Shown here one piece after another: positions 17,528-25,654 of a stretch of DNA of 64,000 bases. The stretch spans positions 248,001 through 312,000 of the forward strand of contig NZ_FCNY02000003.1 of NCBI RefSeq assembly GCF_001544575.2, written 5' to 3'. This DNA is from Caballeronia cordobensis (lineage in GTDB: Bacteria; Pseudomonadota; Gammaproteobacteria; Burkholderiales; Burkholderiaceae). The first letter of the stretch is position 1, and each line of letters begins with the position of its first letter. The translations under genes were made by a program, and so were the position numbers. The notes under the pieces are model-generated. The model had not been told where the DNA came from, ran no database searches, and saw only the letters and a list, made by a program, of their open reading frames with translations.

Positions 17528-18358
17528 TCAGCCGTCGATCGTTTCATGCACGGCTTGCTCGCCGCGTTTCCAGTACGCCGATGCGCGAATGCGCTTCTTG
17601 TCGATGCCGCGCTCGTCGCACAGCAGCTTGCGCACGGCGCGCATCAAGGTGGCTTCGCCTGCGGCCCACACGTAGCCATCGCCATCGGGCAGATAGGTTT
17701 CGCGTAACGCAAGCAGGAGCGCGCCGCCCGGATGCTCGCTCTCGTTCCGGTAACGCCATTGCACGTACAGATCGGCACGCGTTGCGAATTCGATGCGCGC
17801 CGACGGATCGGCGGCTTCGATCAGCGCCGCGACGCGCGTGCCTTCGGGCAGTTCTTCGAGCCGCCGCGCGATGGCGGGCAGCGCGGTTTCATCGCCGATC
17901 AGCAGATGCCAGTAGAACTGCGTCGGAATCACGAACGAGCCACGCGGCCCGCCGATGCCGAGCTGCTGCCCCGGCGCGGCTTGTGCGGCCCACGCGGTCG
18001 CGGGGCCGGCTTCGTGCAGCGCGAATTCGATATCCAGCTCGCGTGCGGCGCGGTCGAAACGGCGCGGCGTGAAATCGCGCGCGATGGGGCGCGGCTTCGA
18101 CGGATCGAACTCGGGACCGTTGGGACCGGCCTGCGGCAGCGCGGGCATCGTCTCGCCGGGCGCCGGGAAAAACAGCTTCACGTGATCGTCGAAGGATGCG
18201 CTGACGAAGTCGTCGAGGTCATCGCCCGTGAACGTGACGCGCACGAGATGCGGATTGACAGCCTGCACGCGCGTGACTTGCAGCAGGCGGAATTTGAGCG
18301 CGTGACGCACGCGCGTGACGTCGAGATCGGGACGGTCTTGCAGGATGGGATCGGTCAT
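17528..18358 (-). CDS. yqjH: Siderophore-interacting protein / NADPH-dependent ferric-chelate reductase (YqjH-like)
   Basis: 276-aa cytoplasmic flavoprotein of the SIP family that releases iron from ferric siderophores by reduction. The N-terminal FAD-binding barrel holds the ARDFTPRRFD motif (RxYT-like), and the C-terminal SIP domain ends with the typical YWKRGEQ. The ATG at 18358 is preceded by an AAAGGA ribosome site; the longer open frame upstream runs through the padR gene and is not real. The PadR gene ends 14 nt before it, so the two form an operon as in the YqjI-YqjH arrangement known from Escherichia coli. Confidence 0.9.
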   Translation of the reverse strand: MTDPILQDRPDLDVTRVRHALKFRLLQVTRVQAVNPHLVRVTFTGDDLDDFVSASFDDHVKLFFPAPGETMPALPQAGPNGPEFDPSKPRPIARDFTPRRFDRAARELDIEFALHEAGPATAWAAQAAPGQQLGIGGPRGSFVIPTQFYWHLLIGDETALPAIARRLEELPEGTRVAALIEAADPSARIEFATRADLYVQWRYRNESEHPGGALLLALRETYLPDGDGYVWAAGEATLMRAVRKLLCDERGIDKKRIRASAYWKRGEQAVHETIDG

Positions 18359-18372
18359 CGTGTCGGTTCCTT

Positions 18373-19110
18373 TCACGCCTGCTTCGGGGCGGGGTTCTGT
18401 TCGATTTCCGCGGTCGCGCGGGCCAGGATCGCGGCGATGCGGCGCTGTTCGTCGTGCGGCGCGTCGGTGCGCAATAGCAGCGCCTTCTTGAGCGCGCGGC
18501 GCGCGGCGATGAGTTCGGGCGCCCAGCCGCCGTCGGACGAAGCATCGTCGGCTTCTTCGCCCATGTAGGCGCGGCGCACGAGATCCATCTTGCGCGCGAA
18601 GTGGGTGAGCTTCGCGAGCATCAAGTCCACGCGTTCGCGATTGGCCCCGAGATAGTCGCGGCCCGCGTCGGAAAGCGCATAGCGTTTGCGATTGCCCTCC
18701 AGTTCGACGGTCGTATAGCCAAGCTCTTCCAGATAGGTGAGCGCCGGATAGACCATGCCCGGGCTTGGTGCGTAGAAGCCGTTCGAACGGTCTTCCAGCG
18801 CCTTGATGAGTTCGTAGCCGTGACGCGGCGCTTCGGCGAGCATCGCGAGCAGCAGCAATTGCAGGTCGTCGGACGAGAACTTGCGGCCGCGCGGCATGCC
18901 GTCTTCGCCGCCGAATCCGCCCATGCCGCCCGGACCGCCCATTCCACCGGGACCGCCGCCAAAGCGGCCGCCGCCGCGACCATGACGGCCGATCATGCCC
19001 CAGCGTTCGAAAGCAAAGCGTTCGACCCACTCGGGGACCTCGAACGGAAAATCAGGGCCGAAGGCGCGGCCGCCGGCATTGCGTCCATGTTGAAAGCAAC
19101 GGGATTTCAT
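18373..19110 (-). CDS. yqjI: PadR-family regulator with glycine-rich N-terminus (YqjI-like)
   Basis: 245-aa repressor. The winged helix of the PadR family spans about residues 80-155 (LQLLLLAMLAEAPRHGYELIKAL). Before it lies a long extension with a Gly/Met/His-rich stretch at about residues 41-70, comparable to the metal-binding N-terminal region of YqjI, a nickel-responsive repressor of yqjH. A helical tail follows. The ATG at 19110 has a GGAG site. Two palindromes immediately upstream (19122-19156) would allow autoregulation. Nickel or iron sensing is inferred from the family. Confidence 0.88.
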   Translation of the reverse strand: MKSRCFQHGRNAGGRAFGPDFPFEVPEWVERFAFERWGMIGRHGRGGGRFGGGPGGMGGPGGMGGFGGEDGMPRGRKFSSDDLQLLLLAMLAEAPRHGYELIKALEDRSNGFYAPSPGMVYPALTYLEELGYTTVELEGNRKRYALSDAGRDYLGANRERVDLMLAKLTHFARKMDLVRRAYMGEEADDASSDGGWAPELIAARRALKKALLLRTDAPHDEQRRIAAILARATAEIEQNPAPKQA

Positions 19111-19121
19111 ATGAATGCTCC

Positions 19122-19143
19122 AGATATGTCGTAAAACATATCT
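19122..19143. promoter_or_regulatory. Candidate PadR/YqjI operator
   Basis: AGATATGT and ACATATCT form a perfect 8-bp inverted repeat separated by 6 nt, starting 12 nt upstream of the padR ATG. This is the AT-rich, interrupted-palindrome type used by PadR proteins. It overlaps the ribosome site region, as expected for autorepression. Confidence 0.6.
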
Positions 19144-19146
19144 AAA

Positions 19147-19156
19147 GATATATATC
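19147..19156. promoter_or_regulatory. Second AT-rich palindrome at the padR promoter
   Basis: GATATATATC is a perfect 10-bp palindrome 3 nt beyond the first inverted repeat and shares its GATAT core. It may be a second repressor half-site pair or the promoter -10 region of the padR operon. Confidence 0.45.
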
Positions 19157-19263
19157 GTAAGAGCGTCTGTCAAGACGACTTTTAAGGGGAGGATCGCGCG
19201 GGAGCGCGTGCATTTTGAACGCCGCATACAATCACGCGCATTGTCTTTTGCATGCATGAAACC

Positions 19264-19845
19264 ATGAGCCACTTTCTTCCCGTCAGGCTGGAACACGCCA
19301 GCCGCCTCATCAATCACGGTCCGACCGTGCTCGTCACGAGCGCGCACGGCGGGCGGCGCGACGTCATGGCGGCGGCCTGGTCGATGCCGGTGGAATTCAC
19401 GCCGCCGCGCATCGCCGTGGTGATCGACAAGAGCACGTACACGCGCGAACTCGCCGCCGCGAGCGGCACGTTCGGCATCGTCGTGCCGGGCGCGGCGCTG
19501 ATCGATCTGACTTACGCGGTCGGATCGACGAGCGGGCGCGATATCGACAAGTTCGAGGCGTTCGGCATCGACGCCGTGCAGGGGCCGGTGCTCGGCGTGC
19601 CGCTCATCGAGACGAACTGCGCGGCGTGGCTCGAATGCCGCCTGATCGACGAGAAGCACACCGAAGACGCCTACGACACCTGTTTCGCCGAAGTCGTCGC
19701 GGCCGCCGCCGATGCGCGCGTGTTCGTCGACGGTCACTGGATCATCGACGAATCGAATCAGCCGCTGCACACGATCCACCATCTCGGCGCGGGCAAGTTC
19801 GTGCGCGCGTCGGCGATGGAGCAGGCGAAGCCGCTGGCGCGCTGA
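19264..19845 (+). CDS. Flavin reductase-like FMN-binding protein
   Basis: 193-aa cytoplasmic protein of the flavin reductase-like split-barrel family (DIM6/NTAB type). The characteristic opening (PTVLVTSAHGGRRDVMAAAWSMPVEF) and the middle GTFGIVVPGAALIDL segment are visible. Members bind FMN and reduce flavins or act as oxidoreductases. An in-frame ATG four codons upstream (19252) is an alternative start; neither has a strong ribosome site. It is divergent from padR, with the iron-regulatory palindromes between them, so the same repressor might affect it. Confidence 0.8.
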   Translation: MSHFLPVRLEHASRLINHGPTVLVTSAHGGRRDVMAAAWSMPVEFTPPRIAVVIDKSTYTRELAAASGTFGIVVPGAALIDLTYAVGSTSGRDIDKFEAFGIDAVQGPVLGVPLIETNCAAWLECRLIDEKHTEDAYDTCFAEVVAAAADARVFVDGHWIIDESNQPLHTIHHLGAGKFVRASAMEQAKPLAR

Positions 19846-20065
19846 TGTGCCCTTTGGCCCGTTAGCGCAGGGCTAAAGATTCCCCGTTTCCCCGTCGATA
19901 AAGAGACGTCGACCGCGAAAGACCGAAAGGCTATTCGCGTCGGCGTTTTCGAGCGCGCGATCCGTCATTCGAATCGGACGCGCCGACAGATGGGCGAGGA
20001 CAGGTTGGCCGGGTCTCGCGACCACGGCGGCGACCGCTCGCACCGTCAGGGGAAAGGGGTGCGGT

Positions 20066-20725
20066 ATGGAACAGCGTTTTTCGGGTGTGCGGTTCGTGAT
20101 TCATCTGATCGGCTTCACGAGTCTTTTGTTGTTGAGACTGCTCGTTGCGCCGGACGGGCAGGGCGGCATGATCGCGTTCGTCGCCTGCGTGGCGGCGCTC
20201 TCCGCCGGATATATGGTCTGGTATGCGTCGTCGGAGGGCTATCTGCGCAATCTGATGACGGGGGCCGTCGTCTATCTCGCGCTCGCCGCCGTGGTGGCCG
20301 CGTGTCCGCTTTTCCTGATCGTGCTGGCCGTCTGGTCGATCGCGAGTCTCGTGAAGGCGCGGCGCGCGTTGCTCCTTCACGCGACGTCGAGCATCGCGCT
20401 CCTGGTGCTGATTTTTCCGATGCCGCTCGCGCAGCGCATCGGCATGCCCGAACTGGCGGGAGCGCCGGCGGCCATCGCTTATGTCGCGTTCGCGCTCGCG
20501 TGGTCGGCGTGGGCGTCGCGCAGTCCGCTGAAGTTCGGGCTGTTCAGGTTCGCGACGATGCTGCTCGCCGCGCCGCTGGTCGCATCGTTCGTCGCGCTGG
20601 TCGGCGGCGGCATGCTCGGGCGGCCCGAGCCGCGCGTGCGCAATACGATCACGCGCGCACGCAAAACGCCGCAGTGGACGGAGGCGGGCGCGCCGGTGGA
20701 AGCATCCGTGGCGATAGCCGACTGA
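20066..20725 (+). CDS. Polytopic membrane protein of unknown function
   Basis: 219 aa with about six hydrophobic segments (starting near residues 9, 36, 66, 105, 135 and 160) and a short hydrophilic C-terminal tail. A purine-rich ribosome site (GGGGAAAGGGG) precedes the ATG. I do not recognise a family. It lies 70 nt upstream of the methyltransferase gene, in the same direction, at the edge of the aryl-polyene-type cluster, so it might be part of it or a bystander. Confidence 0.65.
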   Translation: MEQRFSGVRFVIHLIGFTSLLLLRLLVAPDGQGGMIAFVACVAALSAGYMVWYASSEGYLRNLMTGAVVYLALAAVVAACPLFLIVLAVWSIASLVKARRALLLHATSSIALLVLIFPMPLAQRIGMPELAGAPAAIAYVAFALAWSAWASRSPLKFGLFRFATMLLAAPLVASFVALVGGGMLGRPEPRVRNTITRARKTPQWTEAGAPVEASVAIAD

Positions 20726-20795
20726 GACGGCGCGCGCTGTGGTAAAAAAACGATCGGCACCTTTCCGCGGCTCAGCACCGAACCCAGGAGACCCG

Positions 20796-21563
20796 ATGAC
20801 TTCCCCCCGGCGCGACACGAGCAATGACCACGCCCCGCACGAGCCGCTCACGTCCTACTACCCCGACGAATCGAAACGGCGCCTCTGGCTGCGCGGCATC
20901 TTCGACCGCACCGCCTCCGACTACGATGCAATCGAACGCGCGATGGCCTTCGGCTCCGGCCCGTGGTATCGCAATCGCGCGCTGCGTTCGGCGGGCCTCG
21001 CGCCGGGCATGCGCGTGCTCGATGTCGGCATGGGAACGGGGCTCGTCACGAGGGAAGCCGTTGCGATCACGGGAGACCCCGCGCTCGTCACGGGCGTTGA
21101 TCCGAGTCCGGGCATGGTCGGGCAGGCGCATCTGCCGGCAGGCGTAAAAACGCGCATCGGCACGGCCGAAGAGTTGCCCTGCGACAGCGCCGCCTACGAT
21201 TTTCTGAGCATGGGTTTCGCGTTGCGCCATGTCGGCGATCTCGCGAAAGCCTTCGACGAATATTTTCGCGTGCTCGCGCCCGGCGGCCGGCTGTGCGTGC
21301 TCGAAATCACGCGTCCCGCGCATGGCGTGGGCGTCGCCGCGCTGAAGCTCTACATGCGCGGCGTGGTGCCGATGATCGCGCGGATCGTTGGAAAGAAAGA
21401 GGAAAGCGTGGAACTGATGCGCTATTACTGGGACACGATCGAAGCCTGCGTGCCGCCCGACGCCGTGCTGGCCGCCATTCGCCGCGCGGGTTTCGCGAAC
21501 GTGCGGCGCGATGTCGAACTCGGTATCTTTTCGGCCTATTGCGCGACCAAGCCGGCGGCCTGA
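20796..21563 (+). CDS. UbiE-like SAM-dependent methyltransferase
   Basis: 255-aa class I methyltransferase. Motif I reads VLDVGMGTG (about residues 75-83), followed by GVDPSPGM, and a late LEITRP motif is typical of UbiE/COQ5-type C- or O-methylases. The AGGAG site fixes the ATG at 20796. The 3' end overlaps the convergent dehydratase gene by 28 nt. At the end of the aryl-polyene-type cluster, it could methylate the aromatic head group; that role is inferred from position only. Confidence 0.85.
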   Translation: MTSPRRDTSNDHAPHEPLTSYYPDESKRRLWLRGIFDRTASDYDAIERAMAFGSGPWYRNRALRSAGLAPGMRVLDVGMGTGLVTREAVAITGDPALVTGVDPSPGMVGQAHLPAGVKTRIGTAEELPCDSAAYDFLSMGFALRHVGDLAKAFDEYFRVLAPGGRLCVLEITRPAHGVGVAALKLYMRGVVPMIARIVGKKEESVELMRYYWDTIEACVPPDAVLAAIRRAGFANVRRDVELGIFSAYCATKPAA

Positions 21564-22003
21564 GCGGCGTCGAGAATCACGGCTGCGCGCCCGCTCAGGA
21601 GCAAGCGGCCCGCGCACTGCACGGCGAAGCGGTAGAGCACGGTGTTGCCGTCGCCGCCCATGCGCTCGGCTTCGATATCGAGCGGGCCGTCGAGCGTATC
21701 GAGGCGCTCGACGTGCGTCTGCACGCCGCGCACGCTCGCCAGCATCCCCACGCGCGGACGCTCGCCCGCATCGGCGAGAAGCGCGCCATGCACGGCCATC
21801 GCCTGCGCGGCATATTCGATCCCGCATACCGACGCGAGCCGGTCCCGGGAACGCAGCGGATTGCCGGCGGCAAGATGGCTCGTCGCGGTGCAGCGGATGC
21901 GCTGCGCATCCCACGCGACGACGGCATTGAGCAGACACATGGAGCCGCCATGCGGAATCCGCGCGGCGATCCAGTCGCGATCATAAGTCTGCGCGGCGCT
22001 CAT
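21536..22003 (-). CDS. Hotdog-fold 3-hydroxyacyl-ACP dehydratase of polyene cluster
   Basis: 155-aa hotdog protein with the dehydratase motif PHGGSM (histidine 18), related to the small dehydratases of aryl polyene clusters. It would remove water from the 3-hydroxyacyl-ACP intermediate to create the conjugated double bond. It overlaps the chain-length-factor gene by 4 nt and is the last gene of the left-going operon. A second dehydratase domain is fused to the AMP-ligase at 29573-31306, so the cluster has two. Confidence 0.85.
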   Translation of the reverse strand: MSAAQTYDRDWIAARIPHGGSMCLLNAVVAWDAQRIRCTATSHLAAGNPLRSRDRLASVCGIEYAAQAMAVHGALLADAGERPRVGMLASVRGVQTHVERLDTLDGPLDIEAERMGGDGNTVLYRFAVQCAGRLLLSGRAAVILDAAQAAGLVAQ

Positions 22004-22797
22004 GCCGGAGCGATCTCCACGGCGAGACGCGTGCCGTCGAGATAATCGATGACGACGTTCGACGCCTGCCCGCGCGCCAGCGCGTCGAGCAGCGGCAGCG
22101 CGCGCGCCGCGGGGTTCGAAAGACGCAGCGCTTCGAGACCGGCATCGGCGAAGGCGAACGCGCTTGCGTCGGTGAGACGCGCCTCGATGCGCGCGAGCGT
22201 GCGCTCGCCGGGCTCAGGCGCGAGCACGAGCGCGACGCCGAAGGCATCGGCGATCGGACGCGCGTGGCGCAACGGCTCCGGGTAATCGGTGTCGTAGGCG
22301 ACGAGCAGCGTCTCGGCGCCATCGACGCTCACTTGGGCGAGGCTCTCCAGCAAGCCCGCCGCGAAACTGCCGTCGTAGGCGCACAGCACATTCGACGCGG
22401 CCATCGCGCGCGTCGCGATGCTCCAGTAGCCCGCGGGCGCGTTGTGGACGGAGTTGTGAAAGCGCGTCGGCGAAAGTTGCGGCTCGTCGCTCGCGAGCGT
22501 TTCGCAGATCGCATGAAAATTCCCGCCATCGCCGCCCGACGCCGCGAACACGGCGGCGAGCGTGGCGGCGTCGCGGCCGCTCTGCGCAACGGCTTCGTGC
22601 GCCGCCGCGAGCGCCGCGCGCACGACCGGCCCCGTGCGGCGCCGCTCGGCGGAAGGCAGGCCGGCGGGCGCCGGCAGCGAGGTGCGTGCTTCGTCGCGCA
22701 CGGCGCGTTGCGTGAGTACGTCGGCGGTCTGCGGCCAGTTGGCGAGCCCCGGCCCGATCACACCGATCCCTTCGATATAGGCGCGCAATGGAGTCAT
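22000..22797 (-). CDS. Beta-ketoacyl synthase chain-length-factor-like protein
   Basis: 265-aa protein matching only the N-terminal half of a ketosynthase, like the short chain-length-factor family of aryl polyene clusters. A cysteine is kept at the expected nucleophile position (VLCAYDGSF), but the two catalytic histidine motifs of full ketosynthases are missing, so it is probably a non-catalytic partner that sets chain length. The ATG at 22797 overlaps the stop of the ketosynthase gene (ATGA). The longer frame upstream is a shadow of that gene. It likely forms a heterodimer with the 22794-24002 product. Confidence 0.85.
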   Translation of the reverse strand: MTPLRAYIEGIGVIGPGLANWPQTADVLTQRAVRDEARTSLPAPAGLPSAERRRTGPVVRAALAAAHEAVAQSGRDAATLAAVFAASGGDGGNFHAICETLASDEPQLSPTRFHNSVHNAPAGYWSIATRAMAASNVLCAYDGSFAAGLLESLAQVSVDGAETLLVAYDTDYPEPLRHARPIADAFGVALVLAPEPGERTLARIEARLTDASAFAFADAGLEALRLSNPAARALPLLDALARGQASNVVIDYLDGTRLAVEIAPA

Positions 22798-24002
22798 GCC
22801 GATGCCGCTCCCTTGCGTCCGAACACGAGGCTGCAGTTCGTCCCGCCGAAGCCGAACGAGTTGGAGAGCACCGCGTGGAGCGGCGCGTCGCGCGAGCTCA
22901 ACACGTAGTCGAGACCGAGCGCGGGATCGGGCTCGGTCGTATTCGCGCCCGCCGGAATCATCCGATGCTTGAGCGCGAGCGCCGCGATCACCGCTTCGAG
23001 CGCGCCTGCCGCGCCGAGCGTATGCCCCGTCGCGCCCTTGGTCGAACTGCACGGCACGCGGCCGAACAGGTCCGTGAGCGCGCGGCTTTCGGCGGCGTCG
23101 TTGCTGGGTGTCGCGGTGCCGTGCAGATTCACATAGCCGATGTCGCGCGCAGTCAGGCCCGCGCTCGCCAGCGCCTGTTCCATCGCGATACGCGCGCCGA
23201 GCCCTTCCGGATGCGGCGACGACATGTGATACGCATCGCTCGATTCGCCGATGCCGAGCAGGCGGATCGCGTCGTCATCGTCGGCATGGCCGGCCGGCTC
23301 GCGTTCGAGCAACCCGAACGCCGCCGCCTCGCCGATGGAAATGCCGTCGCGCTTCACGTCGAACGGCTTGCACGGTCCGGTCGAAAGCAGTTCGAGCGAG
23401 TTGAAGCCGTAAAGCGTCGTGAGACAGAGCGTATCGACGCCGCCGACCACGGCCACGTCGATGAGACCGGTTTCGAGCATGCGCCGCGCCGAGCCGAACA
23501 CCTTCGCCCCCGACGAACACGCCGACGAGACCGAGACCGCCGGGCCACGCAGCCCGAAGTACGCCCGCACGAAGCCGGCGAGCGAATACGGATTGTGCGT
23601 GGTCGCGTAGCTGAAATCGGCGGGCAGCGCGCCGGTTTGCGCATCGCGGCGGCGGTAGGCGAGTTCGGTTTCGAGAATGCCCGCCGTGCTCGTGCCCATG
23701 AACACGCCGACGCGCTCCGCGCCCGCCCGTTCAATTGCTTCGCGCACGCGCGTGTCGAAGCCGTCCTGCGTCATCGCCAGTTGCGCGAGGCGGTTGTTGC
23801 GGCAGTCGAAGTCGGCGAGATCCGCGCGCACCGGCGCATCCTCGACGCCCGCGACGCGCCCCGTGTAGGTGGCGAGCGCGGCGCCTTCGAAGTCGCACGG
23901 CGCGAGGCCGCCGCGTCCTTGCGCGAGCGCGGCCAGCGTCGCGTCAATGCCGCGTCCCGCGCAACTCGTGGCGGTGAAATGCGTAAGCAGGAGAGGGTTC
24001 AC
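22794..24002 (-). CDS. Beta-ketoacyl-ACP synthase II-type (polyene chain elongation)
   Basis: 402-aa condensing enzyme with an intact Cys-His-His active site: C162 in SSACSSGA, H294 in HGTATPSND and H327 in GHTLGAAGALE. It adds two-carbon units from malonyl-ACP to the growing chain. It sits between the methyltransferase and the chain-length-factor genes in the left-going operon. The methyltransferase stop lies about 85 nt upstream. Family and partner genes point to an aryl polyene elongation enzyme rather than primary FabF. Confidence 0.92.
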   Translation of the reverse strand: MNPLLLTHFTATSCAGRGIDATLAALAQGRGGLAPCDFEGAALATYTGRVAGVEDAPVRADLADFDCRNNRLAQLAMTQDGFDTRVREAIERAGAERVGVFMGTSTAGILETELAYRRRDAQTGALPADFSYATTHNPYSLAGFVRAYFGLRGPAVSVSSACSSGAKVFGSARRMLETGLIDVAVVGGVDTLCLTTLYGFNSLELLSTGPCKPFDVKRDGISIGEAAAFGLLEREPAGHADDDDAIRLLGIGESSDAYHMSSPHPEGLGARIAMEQALASAGLTARDIGYVNLHGTATPSNDAAESRALTDLFGRVPCSSTKGATGHTLGAAGALEAVIAALALKHRMIPAGANTTEPDPALGLDYVLSSRDAPLHAVLSNSFGFGGTNCSLVFGRKGAASA

Positions 24003-24087
24003 TACAGGCTCGCCTCGGTATTCGGTGGCTTAGTGGCGTGTGGGTCGATGAATTGTAACAAACGGGTCTCGTCGGACCGGGCGACGC

Positions 24088-24810
24088 TCAGCCGGCCGGT
24101 CTCGCGATCAGCAGACGATTGGCCTCGTGCGCGCCGTTGCCCATCGGGCGGACGGTCGTGCGAAAGCCCAGGCCGTCGAGCAGCGCGAGCCATTGCGCCT
24201 CGCTGCGGCAGGTGAGCCCGCTGGTGCGTCCCGATCGGGCCACCTGCACGCCGAAATCGACGGCGCGATCGACGGCGGCGCGCCAGCCCGCGGCGGCGTC
24301 GCTGACGCGCAGGAGCAGCACGCCGTCCGAAGCGAGACTCGCGCGCACGCGGCGCAGGATGTCCGCTTGCGCATCGGCATCGACGTAATGCAGCACATCG
24401 CACGCGACGACGACATCGGTCTCGGGAAACGGCGCCGCACGAATGTCGTCGCAGACGAAGCTCACGCGCGCCGCGTGCGCCTTCAAGGCGATGCGCGCCC
24501 AGTCGACGTCGCGCGGCGTCAGGTCGATGCCGTGTATCGATTGCGGCAGGGGCGGCGCGGGCCAGTCGGGCGGCCACTTCGCTGATGCGTCATCGCGATG
24601 CCAAGCGTGCGCGCCGACGAGCCACGCGGCGAGCAAACCCTGGCCGCTGCCGAGATCGAGGATGCGCGCGTCATCGGCGATCAGTCCGTGGGCGAGCACG
24701 TGGGCGAAGAACGGATCGTGACGCAGCTTCGCCGACGCGAAGTGCCACGCGAAGCGGCCCGCGGCGCGGTAAGGACGGCTGGCGGCTTCGATGAGCGCGG
24801 TCGGGACCAT
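24088..24810 (-). CDS. Class I SAM-dependent methyltransferase
   Basis: 240-aa methyltransferase with motif I ILDLGSGQG and a VVACDVLHYVDADAQ motif typical of small-molecule methylases. The ATG at 24810 starts MVPTALIEAA. A TTG 14 codons earlier (24852) would overlap the deacetylase stop and has GGGAGG only 3 nt before it, so either start is possible. In aryl polyene clusters a methyltransferase modifies the terminal phenol; this is the better-placed of two candidates in the window (the other is at 20796). Confidence 0.82.
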   Translation of the reverse strand: MVPTALIEAASRPYRAAGRFAWHFASAKLRHDPFFAHVLAHGLIADDARILDLGSGQGLLAAWLVGAHAWHRDDASAKWPPDWPAPPLPQSIHGIDLTPRDVDWARIALKAHAARVSFVCDDIRAAPFPETDVVVACDVLHYVDADAQADILRRVRASLASDGVLLLRVSDAAAGWRAAVDRAVDFGVQVARSGRTSGLTCRSEAQWLALLDGLGFRTTVRPMGNGAHEANRLLIARPAG

Positions 24811-24841
24811 GCGGGCGTTCGTAACGTTGGGCCCGTGCAGT

Positions 24842-25654
24842 CTAGCCGACAATCGCCTCCCGCAAGGTCACGGTCGCAAGCCCGCGCTCGGCCGCCGCGC
24901 GCAGCACCGTGTCGAGCGCGGCGAGCACGACGGGCGCGCCGTCGGGCGCGCGGGCGGCGTGCCCATCGTGGACGAGCAGAATGTCGCGCGCGGCGAACCC
25001 GTTCAGGAGCCGCCGGGCGACGAGTGCCGCATCGCCGGTGCGCGTATCGAAGCCGCGCCGCGTCCAGCTCGCGAGATGCAGGCCGAGACCGCACAGCACG
25101 GGCTCCAGAAACGGATTGCGCAGCCCGGCAGGCGCACGAAAGAACACCGGCCGCGTGCCCGCGATCTCGCCGATCGTCGCCTGCGCCGCATCGATTTCGC
25201 GCCGCAGCGCGCCCGGCCCCATCAGCGAAAAATTATGGCGATGCCGCTGGCTATGGTTCTCCACGGCATGCCCGCGCGCGACGATCGCCTGGGCGATCTG
25301 CGGATGCGCGCGCACCCGCTCGCCGATGCAGAAGAACGTCGCGCGGGCGCGATGCGCGTCGAGCAGGTCGAGCACGCGCGGCGTGACCTCGGGATCGGGG
25401 CCGTCGTCGATCGTGATGGCGATGCGCGTGCCCGCCGATGCCGGCAGCGCCGTCCAGTTGTGGCCGAGCAGGGCACTGCGCGGCCAGAGCCCCGCCGCCG
25501 TCAGCGCGAGATGCGAGGCGATCACGCCGCCCGCCGCCCACGGCCATGCCGCGGGCGCTACGGCCAGCGACGCGAGCGCGCCCGCATGCACGGCGAGCGC
25601 GCCGCCGACGAGCGGCGTCGGCGTCCAGCGGCGAGGTGTGCCCGGCGCGTTCAT
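24842..25654 (-). CDS. Polysaccharide deacetylase-family membrane protein
   Basis: 270-aa NodB-type protein. Two hydrophobic segments (about residues 15-55) anchor it in the inner membrane, followed by the catalytic domain with TIDDGPDP (about 81-88) and an HSQRH metal site (134-138), later RAPAG and LVHDG motifs. The ATG overlaps the stop of the MMPL exporter gene (ATGA), so it belongs to the polyene operon. A role in trimming an N-acetylated sugar on the final glycolipid or in a surface polymer is possible. The deacetylase in a polyene cluster is notable. Confidence 0.85.
   Translation of the reverse strand: MNAPGTPRRWTPTPLVGGALAVHAGALASLAVAPAAWPWAAGGVIASHLALTAAGLWPRSALLGHNWTALPASAGTRIAITIDDGPDPEVTPRVLDLLDAHRARATFFCIGERVRAHPQIAQAIVARGHAVENHSQRHRHNFSLMGPGALRREIDAAQATIGEIAGTRPVFFRAPAGLRNPFLEPVLCGLGLHLASWTRRGFDTRTGDAALVARRLLNGFAARDILLVHDGHAARAPDGAPVVLAALDTVLRAAAERGLATVTLREAIVG

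Noticed and set aside
22788..24215. 475-aa antisense frame over the ketosynthase
   Set aside because: Shadow frame with no domain; the ketosynthase opposite has intact active-site motifs.
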